Source: Betaproteobacteria bacterium (GTDB lineage Bacteria; Pseudomonadota; Gammaproteobacteria; Burkholderiales; SG8-39). Taken from it: 64,000 nt of DNA. The number at the start of each line of letters is the position of its first letter. The stretch's first letter is position 1. A program made the translations under genes and the position numbers. The notes beneath the pieces were generated by a model. That model searched no databases and was not told the DNA's origin. It saw only the letters and a program-made list of their open reading frames with translations. The DNA lies in contig SCTY01000028.1 of NCBI GenBank assembly GCA_004297625.1, positions 316,327 through 380,326 on the forward strand. Reading direction: 5' to 3'. Below are positions 1-8,556 of the stretch, piece after piece.

Positions 1-386
1 TCGAACCAGCGAATCGGCGGCGGCTTCACGATATCGAAAAAACGGAACGCGACGAAGGCGCCGAGCTGCCACGCGAACTCGCGCGGCACGATGGCAAGCA
101 CCAGCAGAAAAGCGACGAATTCGTCCCACACCATCGACGAGTGATCGTCCATGCCGAGGTGCGTGCCGGTGAGGCCGCAGGCCCAGACGCCGAGGGCGAA
201 GAGCACGGCGACGATGCCGAGCATGATCGCGGCATTGCCCGCCGCGAGGGTCCAGCCGACCGGCCAGGCGGCGAGCGTGCCGAATGTTCCCGGCGCAAAG
301 CGCGCCAATCCGACGCCGAAGCCGAGCGCGATGAAATGCGCAGGATGCGAGAAAGCGAATCCCGCGCTCGGCCGGTAAACGATCAT
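1..386 (-). CDS. pgpA: Phosphatidylglycerophosphatase A, 3' end cut by window edge
   Basis: PgpA removes the phosphate from phosphatidylglycerol phosphate at the inner membrane. The leftward frame opens with ATG at 386 (MIVYRPSAGFAF) and runs about 128 codons to the window edge without a stop. It shows the early FGTLAAWPV stretch and the acidic PgpA signature GMDDHSSMVWDEFVAF, plus hydrophobic membrane segments. The C-terminal part lies outside the window. Its ATG overlaps the thiL stop codon (ATGA), so the two genes are probably translationally coupled. The adjacent pgpA-thiL-nusB order is common in Proteobacteria. Confidence 0.88.
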   Translation of the reverse strand, partial: MIVYRPSAGFAFSHPAHFIALGFGVGLARFAPGTFGTLAAWPVGWTLAAGNAAIMLGIVAVLFALGVWACGLTGTHLGMDDHSSMVWDEFVAFLLVLAIVPREFAWQLGAFVAFRFFDIVKPPPIRWF

Positions 387-1318
387 CGGCCGCCGAAGTG
401 ATCGAATCCGCCCCGGTACGTCATGGGCTTCTTCTGGGCATCGAGGACCACAAGCTCGGATGCGCCCTTTTGCAGGGTGCCGATGCGCGTGAGCGCGATG
501 TCGAGCTCGCGCGACAGCGCCTCGAGCTCGACGCGGCGCTCGCGCGCCGCGGTAAACAGCAGCTCGTAGTCGTCGCCGCCGGAGAGTACGCAATCGCGCT
601 CGAGCTTCTCGTCCCGCAGCTTTGCAAACACCGCGGGCCGCGGAATGTCGGCGTAGTGCACGAGCGCGCCGAGCTCCGAGCGCTCGACGATGTGCCGCAG
701 GTCGCCGGCGAGGCCATCCGAGACGTCGATCGCCGCGTGCGCGAGGCCGCGCAAGCGCTCGCCGAGCTCCACGCGCGGCTCCGGCCGATGCAGCCGCAGC
801 GCCGCCTCGCGGATTTCGGGATGCACGAGGGCGAGCGCCGCAGCGCCCAGCTCGCCCGATACCCAGATATCGTCGCCGGGGCGCGCGCCGCCCCGGTAGA
901 GCGCAAGTCCGGCAGGCACCTCGCCGAGTGCGGCAACGCTGATGACGAGCTGCGGCCCGCGGGTGGTATCACCGCCGATCAAGTCCACGCCGTGGCGCTC
1001 CGCAAGGGCGAAGAACCCTTCGGAGAATGCAGCGAGCCATGCCTCGTCGGCTGCGGGCAAGGCGAGAGAGAGCGTGGCCCACCGCGGCGCCGCGCCCATC
1101 GCCGCGAGATCCGAAAGATTGACGGCGAGCGCCTTGTGGCCGAGCGCGCGCGGCTCGGCGTCGGGGAGGAAATGGCGCCCCTCGACGAGCATGTCGGTGG
1201 TGACGGCGAGGTCGAGTCCCGCGTCCGGGCGCACCAGCGCGCAGTCGTCGCCCACTCCCATCAGCGCCCTTTTCGGCGGCCGATCGAAGTAGCGGCGGAT
1301 GATGTTGAACTCGTTCAG
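383..1318 (-). CDS. thiL: Thiamine-monophosphate kinase
   Basis: ThiL phosphorylates thiamine monophosphate to thiamine diphosphate. Visible motifs are MGVGDDCAL, GGDTTRG, DVSDGLAGDLRHI and SGGDDYELLF, the Mg-ATP and substrate loops of the PurM/ThiL fold. The first ATG (1261) would drop the conserved N-terminal [12 protein letters not shown] segment, which is encoded in frame just upstream. Between the upstream in-frame stop and that segment the only start-like codon is CTG at 1318-1316, overlapping the nusB stop as CTGA. I therefore place the start at CTG (311 aa, near the family's usual size); the ATG form would be 292 aa. The function is secure, the start less so. Confidence 0.9.
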   Translation of the reverse strand: MNEFNIIRRYFDRPPKRALMGVGDDCALVRPDAGLDLAVTTDMLVEGRHFLPDAEPRALGHKALAVNLSDLAAMGAAPRWATLSLALPAADEAWLAAFSEGFFALAERHGVDLIGGDTTRGPQLVISVAALGEVPAGLALYRGGARPGDDIWVSGELGAAALALVHPEIREAALRLHRPEPRVELGERLRGLAHAAIDVSDGLAGDLRHIVERSELGALVHYADIPRPAVFAKLRDEKLERDCVLSGGDDYELLFTAARERRVELEALSRELDIALTRIGTLQKGASELVVLDAQKKPMTYRGGFDHFGGR

Positions 1319-1743
1319 ACGTTCGTTCTGGCGCGCGCGACCTCATCCGGACGGAGGTCGGCGGCAATCTTTTCGAGCACGCCGTTGACGAAGCGGTAGC
1401 CGTCGGTCGCACCGAAGCTCTTGCCCAGCTCGACTGCCTCGTTGAGCACGACCTTGAACGGCGTCTCCGGATGCGAGGCGAGCTCGAAGGTCCCGATGTA
1501 GAGGATGGCGCGCTCCACCGGCGAGAGTTTGGCGAAGTCGCGGCTCAGATGCGGGCTCATCAGGTCGCGCAGCTGGTCGGCGCGGGCAAGCACGCCGCGC
1601 AGCAGGATTTCCACGAAGCGCGCATCGGTTTTCTCGAAGCCCTCGATCGAGCGCGCCTGCGCGAGCGGATCGTCGCCCGACAGCTGCCAGGCGTAGAGCG
1701 CCTGCAGGGCAATTTCCCTCGCCTGGCGCCTAGCGCTCTTCAC
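1315..1743 (-). CDS. nusB: Transcription antitermination protein NusB
   Basis: NusB (142 aa) binds boxA RNA with S10/NusE and supports rRNA antitermination. The protein starts [19 protein letters not shown] and has the all-helical NusB pattern through [13 protein letters not shown] and [14 protein letters not shown] near the C-terminus, at normal length. Its start overlaps the 3' end of ribH by 14 nt and its stop overlaps the inferred thiL start. It therefore sits inside a tightly coupled rib-nus-thi-pgp operon. Confidence 0.96.
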   Translation of the reverse strand: MKSARRQAREIALQALYAWQLSGDDPLAQARSIEGFEKTDARFVEILLRGVLARADQLRDLMSPHLSRDFAKLSPVERAILYIGTFELASHPETPFKVVLNEAVELGKSFGATDGYRFVNGVLEKIAADLRPDEVARARTNV

Positions 1744-2143
1744 GCATCCGCTCCTTCAGTGTGGCCATTTCGACCGCCACGCGCACCGCCTCTGCGCCTT
1801 TGTCGAGCCGCGCCATGGCCTGGGTCTCGTCTCGCACCGTGAGAATTCCATTGGCAATCGGCAGGCCGAACTCGAGAGCGACGTCCATGACGCCGCGCGC
1901 CGACTCGTTCGCCACCACCTCGAAATGATAGGTCTCTCCGCGCACCACGGCGCCCACGGCGGCGAGCGCGTTGAAGCGGCCCGATTGCGCCATCCATTGC
2001 AGTGCGAGCGGGATCTCGAGGGCGCCGGGGACTGTAATTACGGTCGCCTCGACGCCGAGCTCGCGCGCCGCCGCCCGCGCACGCTCGAGAAGCGGCGCGG
2101 AGATCTCTTCGTTGAACCGGCTGGCGACGATACCGATGCGCAT
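1730..2143 (-). CDS. ribH: 6,7-dimethyl-8-ribityllumazine synthase
   Basis: Lumazine synthase condenses 5-amino-6-ribitylaminouracil with 3,4-dihydroxy-2-butanone 4-phosphate, the product of the adjacent ribBX. The 137-residue protein carries the [18 protein letters not shown] and [14 protein letters not shown] motifs, including the family's active-site histidine in TYHF. The start at 2143 gives a slightly short N-terminus compared with the roughly 150 residues usual for the family, but no better start lies between it and the ribBX stop 9 nt upstream. Confidence 0.95.
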   Translation of the reverse strand: MRIGIVASRFNEEISAPLLERARAAARELGVEATVITVPGALEIPLALQWMAQSGRFNALAAVGAVVRGETYHFEVVANESARGVMDVALEFGLPIANGILTVRDETQAMARLDKGAEAVRVAVEMATLKERMREER

Positions 2144-2152
2144 GGACGCCCG

Positions 2153-3259
2153 CTAGCGCTTCGGAAGCTCGGCGTAGCCCGTCACCTCGAGGCCGAAACC
2201 CGCCATGCTCGGCATCTTGCGCGGCGCCGCCATCAGGCGCATGCGCCGCACGCCGAGCTCGCGCAGGATCTGGGCGCCGATGCCGTAGAGCCGCAGATCC
2301 ATGGCGCGACGCGGCGGGCCGGTTTCGGCGAGCCGCGCCTCGAGCGCCTCGGTCGTCTGCGTGCAGTTGAGCAGCACCATGACGCCGGCGCCGGCTTTGC
2401 GGATGGCTTCCAGGGCCTCGCCCACGCCCCACGAGTGCGTGCTGCGGCCGGCGTCGAGGAGATCGATGATCGAAAGCGGCTCGTGAACGCGGACCAGCGT
2501 CTCGTCCTGCTCGTTCGGCGTCCCCAACACCAGCGCGAGGTGGATCGAACCGAGGGCAAGGTCGCGATAGGAGACGAGATGGAAGCTGCCCCACGGCGTA
2601 TGGATGTCGCGCTCCATGGCGCGCTGCACCAGCGATTCGTTGCGGCTGCGGTATTCGATCAGGTCGGCGATGGTGCCGATCTTGAGGTTGTGCTGTGCGG
2701 CGAACTCGATGAGGTCCGGCAGGCGTGCCATGGTCCCGTCGTCGCGCATGATCTCGCACAGCACTGCCGCGGGCGTCAATCCGGCGAGGCGCGCGAGGTC
2801 GCAGCACGCTTCGGTATGGCCCGCACGCACGAGCACGCCGCCGGGCTGCGCCACCAGCGGGAACACGTGGCCGGGGTGGACGATGTCCTCGGGCCTGGCG
2901 TCGGGCGAGGCGGCGACCTTGACCGTTAACGCGCGGTCGTGCGCCGAGATGCCGGTGGAGATGCCCTCGGCGGCCTCGATCGACACCGTGAAGTTCGTGC
3001 CGTGACGCGAGCGGTTCTGCTCGACCATCGGCCGCAGGCCGAGACGCTGCGCGTGGCTCTCCGTGATCGGCATGCAGATCAGGCCGCGCCCGTGCTTCGC
3101 GAGGAAATTGATCTTCTCGGGAGTGACGAAGTCCGCGGCGAAGACGAGGTCACCCTCGTTCTCGCGATCCTCGTCGTCGACGAGGATCGCGATATCGCCG
3201 GCGCGAATCGCCGAGATGATCTCGGCGATCGGGCTGATGGCAGCGTTTTCCCTGCGCAT
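2153..3259 (-). CDS. ribBX: RibBX: DHBP synthase fused to a GTP-cyclohydrolase-II-like domain without the zinc cysteines
   Basis: The N-terminal half (about residues 1-205) is 3,4-dihydroxy-2-butanone-4-phosphate synthase, with [10 protein letters not shown] and [16 protein letters not shown], and makes the four-carbon unit for RibH. The C-terminal half resembles RibA, but the zinc-binding cysteine cluster expected after LVRVHE is replaced by [18 protein letters not shown], which has no Cys. This matches the RibBX variant known from Proteobacteria, in which the second domain is not a functional GTP cyclohydrolase II. A separate ribA is therefore expected elsewhere in the genome. Length is 368 aa; the start is 20 nt from the rplS stop. 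Confidence 0.93.
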   Translation of the reverse strand: MRRENAAISPIAEIISAIRAGDIAILVDDEDRENEGDLVFAADFVTPEKINFLAKHGRGLICMPITESHAQRLGLRPMVEQNRSRHGTNFTVSIEAAEGISTGISAHDRALTVKVAASPDARPEDIVHPGHVFPLVAQPGGVLVRAGHTEACCDLARLAGLTPAAVLCEIMRDDGTMARLPDLIEFAAQHNLKIGTIADLIEYRSRNESLVQRAMERDIHTPWGSFHLVSYRDLALGSIHLALVLGTPNEQDETLVRVHEPLSIIDLLDAGRSTHSWGVGEALEAIRKAGAGVMVLLNCTQTTEALEARLAETGPPRRAMDLRLYGIGAQILRELGVRRMRLMAAPRKMPSMAGFGLEVTGYAELPKR

Positions 3260-3279
3260 AGCCCGATTTTATTCTTCTT

Positions 3280-3657
3280 TTACTCGGCCGCTTCGGCTTC
3301 CTGGCCGCCGGTGCGCTCGCGAATGCGGGCCGACTTGCCGGAGCGCTCGCGCAGGTAATAGAGCTTGGCGCGGCGCACGGCGCCCTTGCGCTTCACCTCG
3401 ATCGACGCGATGAGGGGCGAGTAGGTCTGGAAGGTGCGCTCCACGCCTTCGCCGGAAGAGATCTTGCGCACGATGAACGAGGAATTGAGGCCGCGGTTGC
3501 GCTTGGCAATCACCATGCCTTCGAACGCCTGCACGCGCTTTCTTTCGCCCTCGACCACGTTGACGTTAACCACCACCGTATCCCCCGGCGAGAAGTCGGG
3601 GATGTTCTTGGCGAGCCGCTTGATTTCTTCCTGCTCGAGTGTCTGGATCAGATTCAT
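3280..3657 (-). CDS. rplS: 50S ribosomal protein L19
   Basis: L19 (125 aa) sits at the 30S-50S interface. The protein begins [20 protein letters not shown] and contains the conserved [22 protein letters not shown] and [12 protein letters not shown] stretches. I use the internal ATG at 3657 because the longer open frame upstream is a shadow of trmD. The ATG overlaps the trmD stop (ATGA), the last junction of the rpsP-rimM-trmD-rplS operon. Confidence 0.97.
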   Translation of the reverse strand: MNLIQTLEQEEIKRLAKNIPDFSPGDTVVVNVNVVEGERKRVQAFEGMVIAKRNRGLNSSFIVRKISSGEGVERTFQTYSPLIASIEVKRKGAVRRAKLYYLRERSGKSARIRERTGGQEAEAAE

Positions 3658-4397
3658 GACTTCGCTCCGCTTTCTTGCCGGAATTCCTCCAGCAGCCTGC
3701 TTTCCTCTTCGTTCAGCTTCCGGACCGCCAGCAGGTCCGGCCTTCTTACCCACGTGCGCCCCAGCGCCTGCTTCAGCCGCCAGCGCCGGATGTTCTCGTG
3801 GTGCCCGGACAGCAGCACCTCCGGCACCCGCGCGCCCCGGTACAGCTCGGGGCGCGTGTACTGCGGGCAATCGAGCAGCCCGTCGGCGAAGGACTCCTCC
3901 ACCACCGAGAAGCTGTCCCCCACCGCGCCGGGCAGCTGCCTCACCACCGCGTCCATCAGCGCCATCGCCGCCAGCTCTCCGCCCGAGAGGACGAAATCCC
4001 CGATGGAGATCTCCTCGTCGACGCGCTGCTCGAGCAGCCTTTCGTCGACGCCCTCGTAGCGTCCGCAAAGCAGCGTGACCGCCTGTTCGCGCACCAGCTC
4101 GATCACCCTGCGATGATCGAGCTTCTTTCCCTGCGGCGACAGGTAGATCACCCGGCCGCCGCCCGCGGTCTTCACCGCGTCCAACGTTCGCTCCAGCGGC
4201 TCGGCCAGCATCACCATGCCGGGCCCGCCGCCGTAAGGACGGTCATCGACCGTCCGGTAATTGTCCGTCGTGAAATCGCGCGGATTCCACGTCGTGAGCG
4301 CCCACAGCCCTTTCTCGAGCGCCCGGCCGGTGATGCCGCTCGCCGCCACCGCGGCGAACATTTCCGGGAACAGCGTCACCACGTCGAAGCGGATCAC
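3654..4397 (-). CDS. trmD: tRNA (guanine37-N1)-methyltransferase
   Basis: TrmD methylates G37 of tRNAs with SAM and protects the reading frame. The 247-residue protein has the SPOUT knot motifs [25 protein letters not shown] and [13 protein letters not shown]. The family's N-terminal sequence [13 protein letters not shown] fixes a GTG start at 4397, overlapping the rimM stop as GTGA. The upstream extension of the open frame is a rimM shadow. Confidence 0.96.
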   Translation of the reverse strand: MIRFDVVTLFPEMFAAVAASGITGRALEKGLWALTTWNPRDFTTDNYRTVDDRPYGGGPGMVMLAEPLERTLDAVKTAGGGRVIYLSPQGKKLDHRRVIELVREQAVTLLCGRYEGVDERLLEQRVDEEISIGDFVLSGGELAAMALMDAVVRQLPGAVGDSFSVVEESFADGLLDCPQYTRPELYRGARVPEVLLSGHHENIRRWRLKQALGRTWVRRPDLLAVRKLNEEESRLLEEFRQESGAKS

Positions 4398-4894
4398 CAG
4401 TCCGCTCCCCACTCCACGCGAATCCGCCTTTTCGGCAAATCCACTTCGGTCACTACGGATGGCACCCAGGGGATCAGCCGCGTCCTGTCGCCGGCCACTT
4501 CGATCACATCCTGCGCGCCGTTCCAGAACACCTGCTTCACCACGCCGAGCGTCTCGCCCCGCTCGTTCAGCACCTCGAGGCCCACGAGGTCCGCGAGGTA
4601 GTACCTGCCTTCGCCCGGCTCGGGCAGCGCTTCGCGCCGCACCGCGACCGGCTTTCCCTTCAGGCCCAGCGCCTGCTCGCGGCTGTCGATGCCGGCAAGC
4701 TTGCCTACCACCGTGGCGCTGTGGATCTTCGCCTGCGTCACCGAGTAGCACTCGGCGCCGATCCACCATTCCCTCGCCTGCGCCAGCGCCTCCTCGGCGC
4801 CGCCGTCGGGCGCTACCTTCACCCATCCGCGCACGCCGTAGGATCCGGCGACGCGGCCCATCGCGATCAGCCGCTCAGGCGGCTTTCTTTGCAA
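4394..4894 (-). CDS. rimM: 16S rRNA processing protein RimM
   Basis: RimM helps 30S maturation by binding S19. The 166-residue protein has the N-terminal barrel ([18 protein letters not shown]) and a C-terminal PRC-barrel-like part with [11 protein letters not shown]. The listed ATG at 4894 overlaps the rpsP 3' end by 20 nt. A second in-frame ATG eleven codons later (about 4861) matches the usual RimM N-terminus equally well, so the exact start is uncertain. Confidence 0.94.
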   Translation of the reverse strand: MQRKPPERLIAMGRVAGSYGVRGWVKVAPDGGAEEALAQAREWWIGAECYSVTQAKIHSATVVGKLAGIDSREQALGLKGKPVAVRREALPEPGEGRYYLADLVGLEVLNERGETLGVVKQVFWNGAQDVIEVAGDRTRLIPWVPSVVTEVDLPKRRIRVEWGADW

Positions 4895-5126
4895 ACTGCT
4901 TGACCAGGCGCTTCGCCGTCGGCGAAAGCTGCGCGCCCAGGCCGGTCCAGTGCTTCACGCGCTCCATGTTCACGCGCAGCGCCTCGCGCCCCTGCGGCGC
5001 CTTCGGGTCGTAGAACCCCAGCCGCTCGATGAACTTGCCCGACGCCGCGCGCCGCGAGTCCGCCACCACGACGTGAAAGAACGGGCGCTTGTTCGCGCCG
5101 CCGCGCTGCAGTCGAATCACAACCAT
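4875..5126 (-). CDS. rpsP: 30S ribosomal protein S16
   Basis: S16 (83 aa) is an early 30S assembly protein. The sequence [20 protein letters not shown] with [20 protein letters not shown] is diagnostic. It is the first gene of the operon rpsP-rimM-trmD-rplS and lies 34 nt from the -10 element at 5160-5165. Its N-terminus and the immediately upstream promoter make the start secure. Confidence 0.97.
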   Translation of the reverse strand: MVVIRLQRGGANKRPFFHVVVADSRRAASGKFIERLGFYDPKAPQGREALRVNMERVKHWTGLGAQLSPTAKRLVKQFAKKAA

Positions 5127-5143
5127 TGGGAGGTCCCCGTAAA

Positions 5144-5165
5144 CCGCGAAAAGGCGCGGATTATA
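5144..5165 (-). promoter_or_regulatory. Promoter -10 and leader hairpin of the rpsP operon
   Basis: On the minus strand a perfect TATAAT lies at 5165-5160, with no good -35 (TTCCAA at 17 nt spacing is weak). Directly downstream, CCGCG-CCTTTT-CGCGG (5159-5144) is a perfect five-base-pair inverted repeat at or just after the expected transcription start. I infer a promoter for rpsP-rimM-trmD-rplS; a regulatory role of the hairpin is only a possibility. Confidence 0.6.
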
Positions 5166-5174
5166 CTGGAAGAA

Positions 5175-6323
5175 TCAGGGCCTTGGAAGCCGCGAGGCCA
5201 CCCACACACCGAGAATGTTCACCGCGGCCGCGATCAGCACCGCGGTGCGGTAGCCCTGCGTGAGGTCGTAAAGCCATCCGGCTAGCACCGGGAGGCTGAT
5301 CGCCGCGGCACACCAGGCGACGTAGAGCCGGCCGGCGACGCGGCCAAAGGCGTTGCGGTGCCAGTAGCGCGCGATCGCAGCGGCGGTGAGACCCGACATG
5401 ATGCCGTAACCGATGCCGATCATCGAGAGCGCGGGCACCGCGACAATCGGGCTCGGCCAAACGGACAAGATGATGGTTCCCAAGAGAGAGAAAAGGTGTG
5501 CGCCGACGGCGACCACGGGCACGGCGAAGCGGTCGACGAGCCAGCCGCCGCCGATGCGCGCTGCCCCGACCGCGCCGGTGATGATCGTGGTCGCGCCGAC
5601 CGCGATGAGCGTCTGGCCGCCGTAGGCCTGGACGATTCCCGCCGCCTGGCTCATCACCATGAGGCCGGCCGCTGCAGCGAGGAAGAACACCGTCGCGAGC
5701 TGCATGAAGACGCGCCACTGCGGATCCTCATCGCTCGTCGCGGGCGCCGAAGCATCGTGCATCGCGATGGCGGCGAGGTGAAGAAATGCCGCCGCGATTG
5801 CGCATGAGACGAGCACCGTGACGCCGAGGCCGGCGAGCGTCGCGCGCATGCCGAAGGCCTCGATGGCCCAGCCGAATGCCGGCGCGCCGATCATCGCGCC
5901 GAGCGGGTAGAGACCCACTACGTAGCCGTTCGCCAAGCCGCTTTTTGCGCCGACGGTCTGGTTGACGGCCTGCTGGACCAGGATGAACCCCACGCCCGCG
6001 CCCAGGCCGAAGAGCACGCCGTAGCCGAGCGCGAATTGCGTAAAGCTCCCGGCAGTGGCGGCGAGAATGAGGCCGGCGGCGCTGACGATGCCGCAACCGA
6101 GCGCCAAGACTCCGGGCGACAGCGCGTGGTAAAGGGCGGGCGCGAGATTCATTCCCGCAGTGAGCGTGATGGTGGCAAGACCGAAGACGAAGCTCATCTG
6201 GGCGCGCCCCACGCCGAGGAGCGCTTCCATCGGCTTCAGGAAAACGCTGAAGGCGTACAGCGTGCCGAACGGCAGGTTGAGCGCCGTCGCCGCGGCGATG
6301 GCAGCGGCGCCGCGGCCGCGCAC
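5175..6323 (-). CDS. MFS transporter, oxalate/formate-antiporter-like
   Basis: The 382-residue protein has about twelve hydrophobic segments and the start LNLPFGTLYAFSVFLKPME typical of the OFA-like (OxlT-related) branch of the major facilitator superfamily, suggesting a small carboxylate transporter. Substrate cannot be read from the sequence. The start codon is GTG at 6323, sharing one base with the ffh stop (TAGTG), so it may be co-translated with ffh. Its 3' end lies 10 nt from the rpsP promoter. Confidence 0.85.
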   Translation of the reverse strand: MRGRGAAAIAAATALNLPFGTLYAFSVFLKPMEALLGVGRAQMSFVFGLATITLTAGMNLAPALYHALSPGVLALGCGIVSAAGLILAATAGSFTQFALGYGVLFGLGAGVGFILVQQAVNQTVGAKSGLANGYVVGLYPLGAMIGAPAFGWAIEAFGMRATLAGLGVTVLVSCAIAAAFLHLAAIAMHDASAPATSDEDPQWRVFMQLATVFFLAAAAGLMVMSQAAGIVQAYGGQTLIAVGATTIITGAVGAARIGGGWLVDRFAVPVVAVGAHLFSLLGTIILSVWPSPIVAVPALSMIGIGYGIMSGLTAAAIARYWHRNAFGRVAGRLYVAWCAAAISLPVLAGWLYDLTQGYRTAVLIAAAVNILGVWVASRLPRP

Positions 6324-7672
6324 TAGCGCATTCCGGGCAGCATGCCCTTCATGTTGCGCATCATCCGCTGCAGGTTGCCGCCCTTCATCATTTTCATCAT
6401 CTTCTGCATCTGCTCGAACTGATTGAGGAGCTGGTTCACCGCCTGCACCGGCACGCCGGCGCCGGCGGCGATGCGGCGCTTGCGCGAGGCCTTGATGAGC
6501 TCGGGTCTTGCGCGCTCCTGCGGCGTCATCGCATTGATGATCCCTTCGATGCGGCGGAACTGCTTGTCGTCCTGCAGCTGCGCGGGGTTGATCTGGCCGA
6601 CGAGCTGCGCCGGCAGCTTGTCGACGAGCGAGGCGACGCCGCCCATCTTCTTCATCTGCCCGATCTGCTGCTTGAAGTCCTCGAGGTCGAAGCCCTTGCC
6701 CTTCTTCACCTTCTCGGCGACGCGCTTCGCTTCCTCGAGGTCGATCTTGGCGTGCGCCTCCTCCACCAGCGAGAGGATGTCGCCCATGCCGAGGACGCGC
6801 GCCGCCATGCGCTCGGGATGGAACGGCTCGATGCCGCTGAGCTTCTCGCCGACGCCGGCGAACTTGATCGGCTTGCCGGTGACGTGGCGCACCGAAAGCG
6901 CCGCGCCGCCGCGCGCATCGCCGTCGAGCTTGGTGAGGATCACGCCGGTGAGCGGCAGGCGCTCGTTGAACGCGCGCGCCACGTTGACCGCGTCCTGCCC
7001 CTGCATCGCGTCGACGATGAACAGCGTCTCCGCCGGATTCACCGCGGCATGCAGCTCGGCGATCTCGCGCATCATCTCCTCGTCGATGGCGAGCCGTCCC
7101 GCGGTGTCGATGAGCAGCACGTCGAAGTAGCGCGTGCGCGCGTAGTCGACCGCCCGCCGGGCGATGTCTAAAGGGTTTTCTCCAACGTTTGATTCAATAA
7201 AGGAGACGCCCGCCTGCGCCGCCACGGCTTTCAGCTGCTCGATGGCGGCCGGCCGGTACACGTCGCAGGACACGACCGCCACCTTCTTCTTGCCGGCAGC
7301 CAGCAGCCTGGCCAGCTTGCCGGTGGTGGTGGTCTTGCCCGAGCCCTGCAACCCGGCCATCAAGATGACGGCGGGCGGTTGCACCGCCAAGTTGAGCCCG
7401 ACGTTCGCCTCGCCCATGAGCTTGGTGAGCTCGCGGTGCACGACGCCCACGAGCGCCTGCCCGGGCGTGAGGCTGCCGACCACTTCCTCGCCGAGGGCTT
7501 GGGAGCGCACGGCGTCGATGAAGTGCTTCACGACGGGAAGCGCCACGTCGGCCTCGAGCAGCGCAATGCGGACTTCGCGCAGCGCCTCCTGGATGTTGGC
7601 TTCGGAGAGGCGCGCTTCGCCGCGGATGTGCTTTACGATCTGCGTGAGCCGCGCGGTCAGGTTGTCGAGCAT
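6323..7672 (-). CDS. ffh: Signal recognition particle protein Ffh
   Basis: Ffh with 4.5S RNA targets inner-membrane proteins to the translocon. The 449-residue protein starts MLDNLTARLTQIVKHIRGEA (N domain). The GTPase G domain has GLQGSGKTTTTGKLA, DTAGRLAIDEEMM and TKLDGDARGG, and the C-terminal M domain is methionine-rich (QMQKMMKMMKGG). The ATG at 7672 is chosen from this N-terminus; the long open frame beyond it is antisense to the neighbouring gene. It is transcribed divergently from the YpjD-like gene with only 18 bp between starts. Confidence 0.97.
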   Translation of the reverse strand: MLDNLTARLTQIVKHIRGEARLSEANIQEALREVRIALLEADVALPVVKHFIDAVRSQALGEEVVGSLTPGQALVGVVHRELTKLMGEANVGLNLAVQPPAVILMAGLQGSGKTTTTGKLARLLAAGKKKVAVVSCDVYRPAAIEQLKAVAAQAGVSFIESNVGENPLDIARRAVDYARTRYFDVLLIDTAGRLAIDEEMMREIAELHAAVNPAETLFIVDAMQGQDAVNVARAFNERLPLTGVILTKLDGDARGGAALSVRHVTGKPIKFAGVGEKLSGIEPFHPERMAARVLGMGDILSLVEEAHAKIDLEEAKRVAEKVKKGKGFDLEDFKQQIGQMKKMGGVASLVDKLPAQLVGQINPAQLQDDKQFRRIEGIINAMTPQERARPELIKASRKRRIAAGAGVPVQAVNQLLNQFEQMQKMMKMMKGGNLQRMMRNMKGMLPGMR

Positions 7673-7690
7673 GGGTGATAAACTGAAGAG

Positions 7691-8533
7691 GTGCCCGACA
7701 TTGTAATTCACGGCATCGCCTCGGCCATGTACGTGGGCTTGGCGTGGCACTTCTGGAACACGCGCTGGCGCAGGCGCCGCAGCCTTGCGCAAGCCCCCGA
7801 GCCGTCCACGCGCCAAGGCCTCGAGGCCTGGGAGCGCTCGGCGCTGCTCGTTCCGCTCGCGCTGCACGGCTGGGTGCTCTACCAGGGCGTGTTCGCCCAC
7901 GAGCTGCACTTCGGCTTCGCGCCGGCGCTCTCCGTGATGATGTGGCTCGGCGTCGCGATCTACTGGATCGAGAGCTTTTTCTACAACCTCGAAGGGATGC
8001 AGCCGCTGGTGCTGCCGCTCGCCGCGGTCGCGGTGCCGCTGCCGGCCATCTTTCCCGGGCTCGCCTCCAGCGTGGCGCACGCGCAGGCGTTCGAGTTCAA
8101 GCTGCACCTCGGGCTCGCGATGGTGGCCTACAGCCTGTTCGTGATCGCGCTGCTGCACGCCACCCTGATGGCGGTCGCCGAGCGCCAGCTCCACGGCAAG
8201 GGATCGCTGCTGATTTCCAATCTGCCCCCGCTGCTCACCCTTGAGAAGCTGCTTTTCCGGGTGATCGGCGCGGCATTCGTGTTCCTCACGCTCACGCTCG
8301 CGACCGGCATCGTGTTCTCCGAGACCTTGTTCGGGCGGCCGCTGCGCGCCGATCACAAGACCGTGTTCGCGGTCCTGTCGTGGCTGACTTTCGGTCTCTT
8401 GCTCGCTGGCCGGGCGCTTTACGGCTGGCGCGGGCGCACCGCGGTGCGCTGGACGCTCACCGGCTTTCTCATGCTGCTGCTCGCTTACGTGGGCAGCCGT
8501 TTCGTGCTGGAAGTGGTCCTCCAACGCGGCTGA
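7691..8533 (+). CDS. YpjD-like inner membrane protein (cytochrome c assembly / CcsA-like family)
   Basis: The 280-residue protein has about eight membrane segments and the family's conserved histidines (LHGWVLYQG, LHLGLAMVAYSLF, DHKTVFAVLSW). It resembles the HemX/YpjD group of the cytochrome c assembly superfamily; the exact role is unknown. In many Proteobacteria this gene lies divergent to ffh and next to a CorC-type gene, as here. The start is GTG at 7691 (PDIVIHGIASAMYVGLAWHF); ATG at 7727-7729 is the alternative. Confidence 0.85.
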   Translation: MPDIVIHGIASAMYVGLAWHFWNTRWRRRRSLAQAPEPSTRQGLEAWERSALLVPLALHGWVLYQGVFAHELHFGFAPALSVMMWLGVAIYWIESFFYNLEGMQPLVLPLAAVAVPLPAIFPGLASSVAHAQAFEFKLHLGLAMVAYSLFVIALLHATLMAVAERQLHGKGSLLISNLPPLLTLEKLLFRVIGAAFVFLTLTLATGIVFSETLFGRPLRADHKTVFAVLSWLTFGLLLAGRALYGWRGRTAVRWTLTGFLMLLLAYVGSRFVLEVVLQRG

Positions 8534-8556
8534 CCGCCGTGCCGTAAGGTGAATGC

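Noticed and set aside
3260..3279. FMN riboswitch before ribBX
   Set aside because: Only 20 bases separate ribBX from rplS, far too short for the conserved RFN structure.
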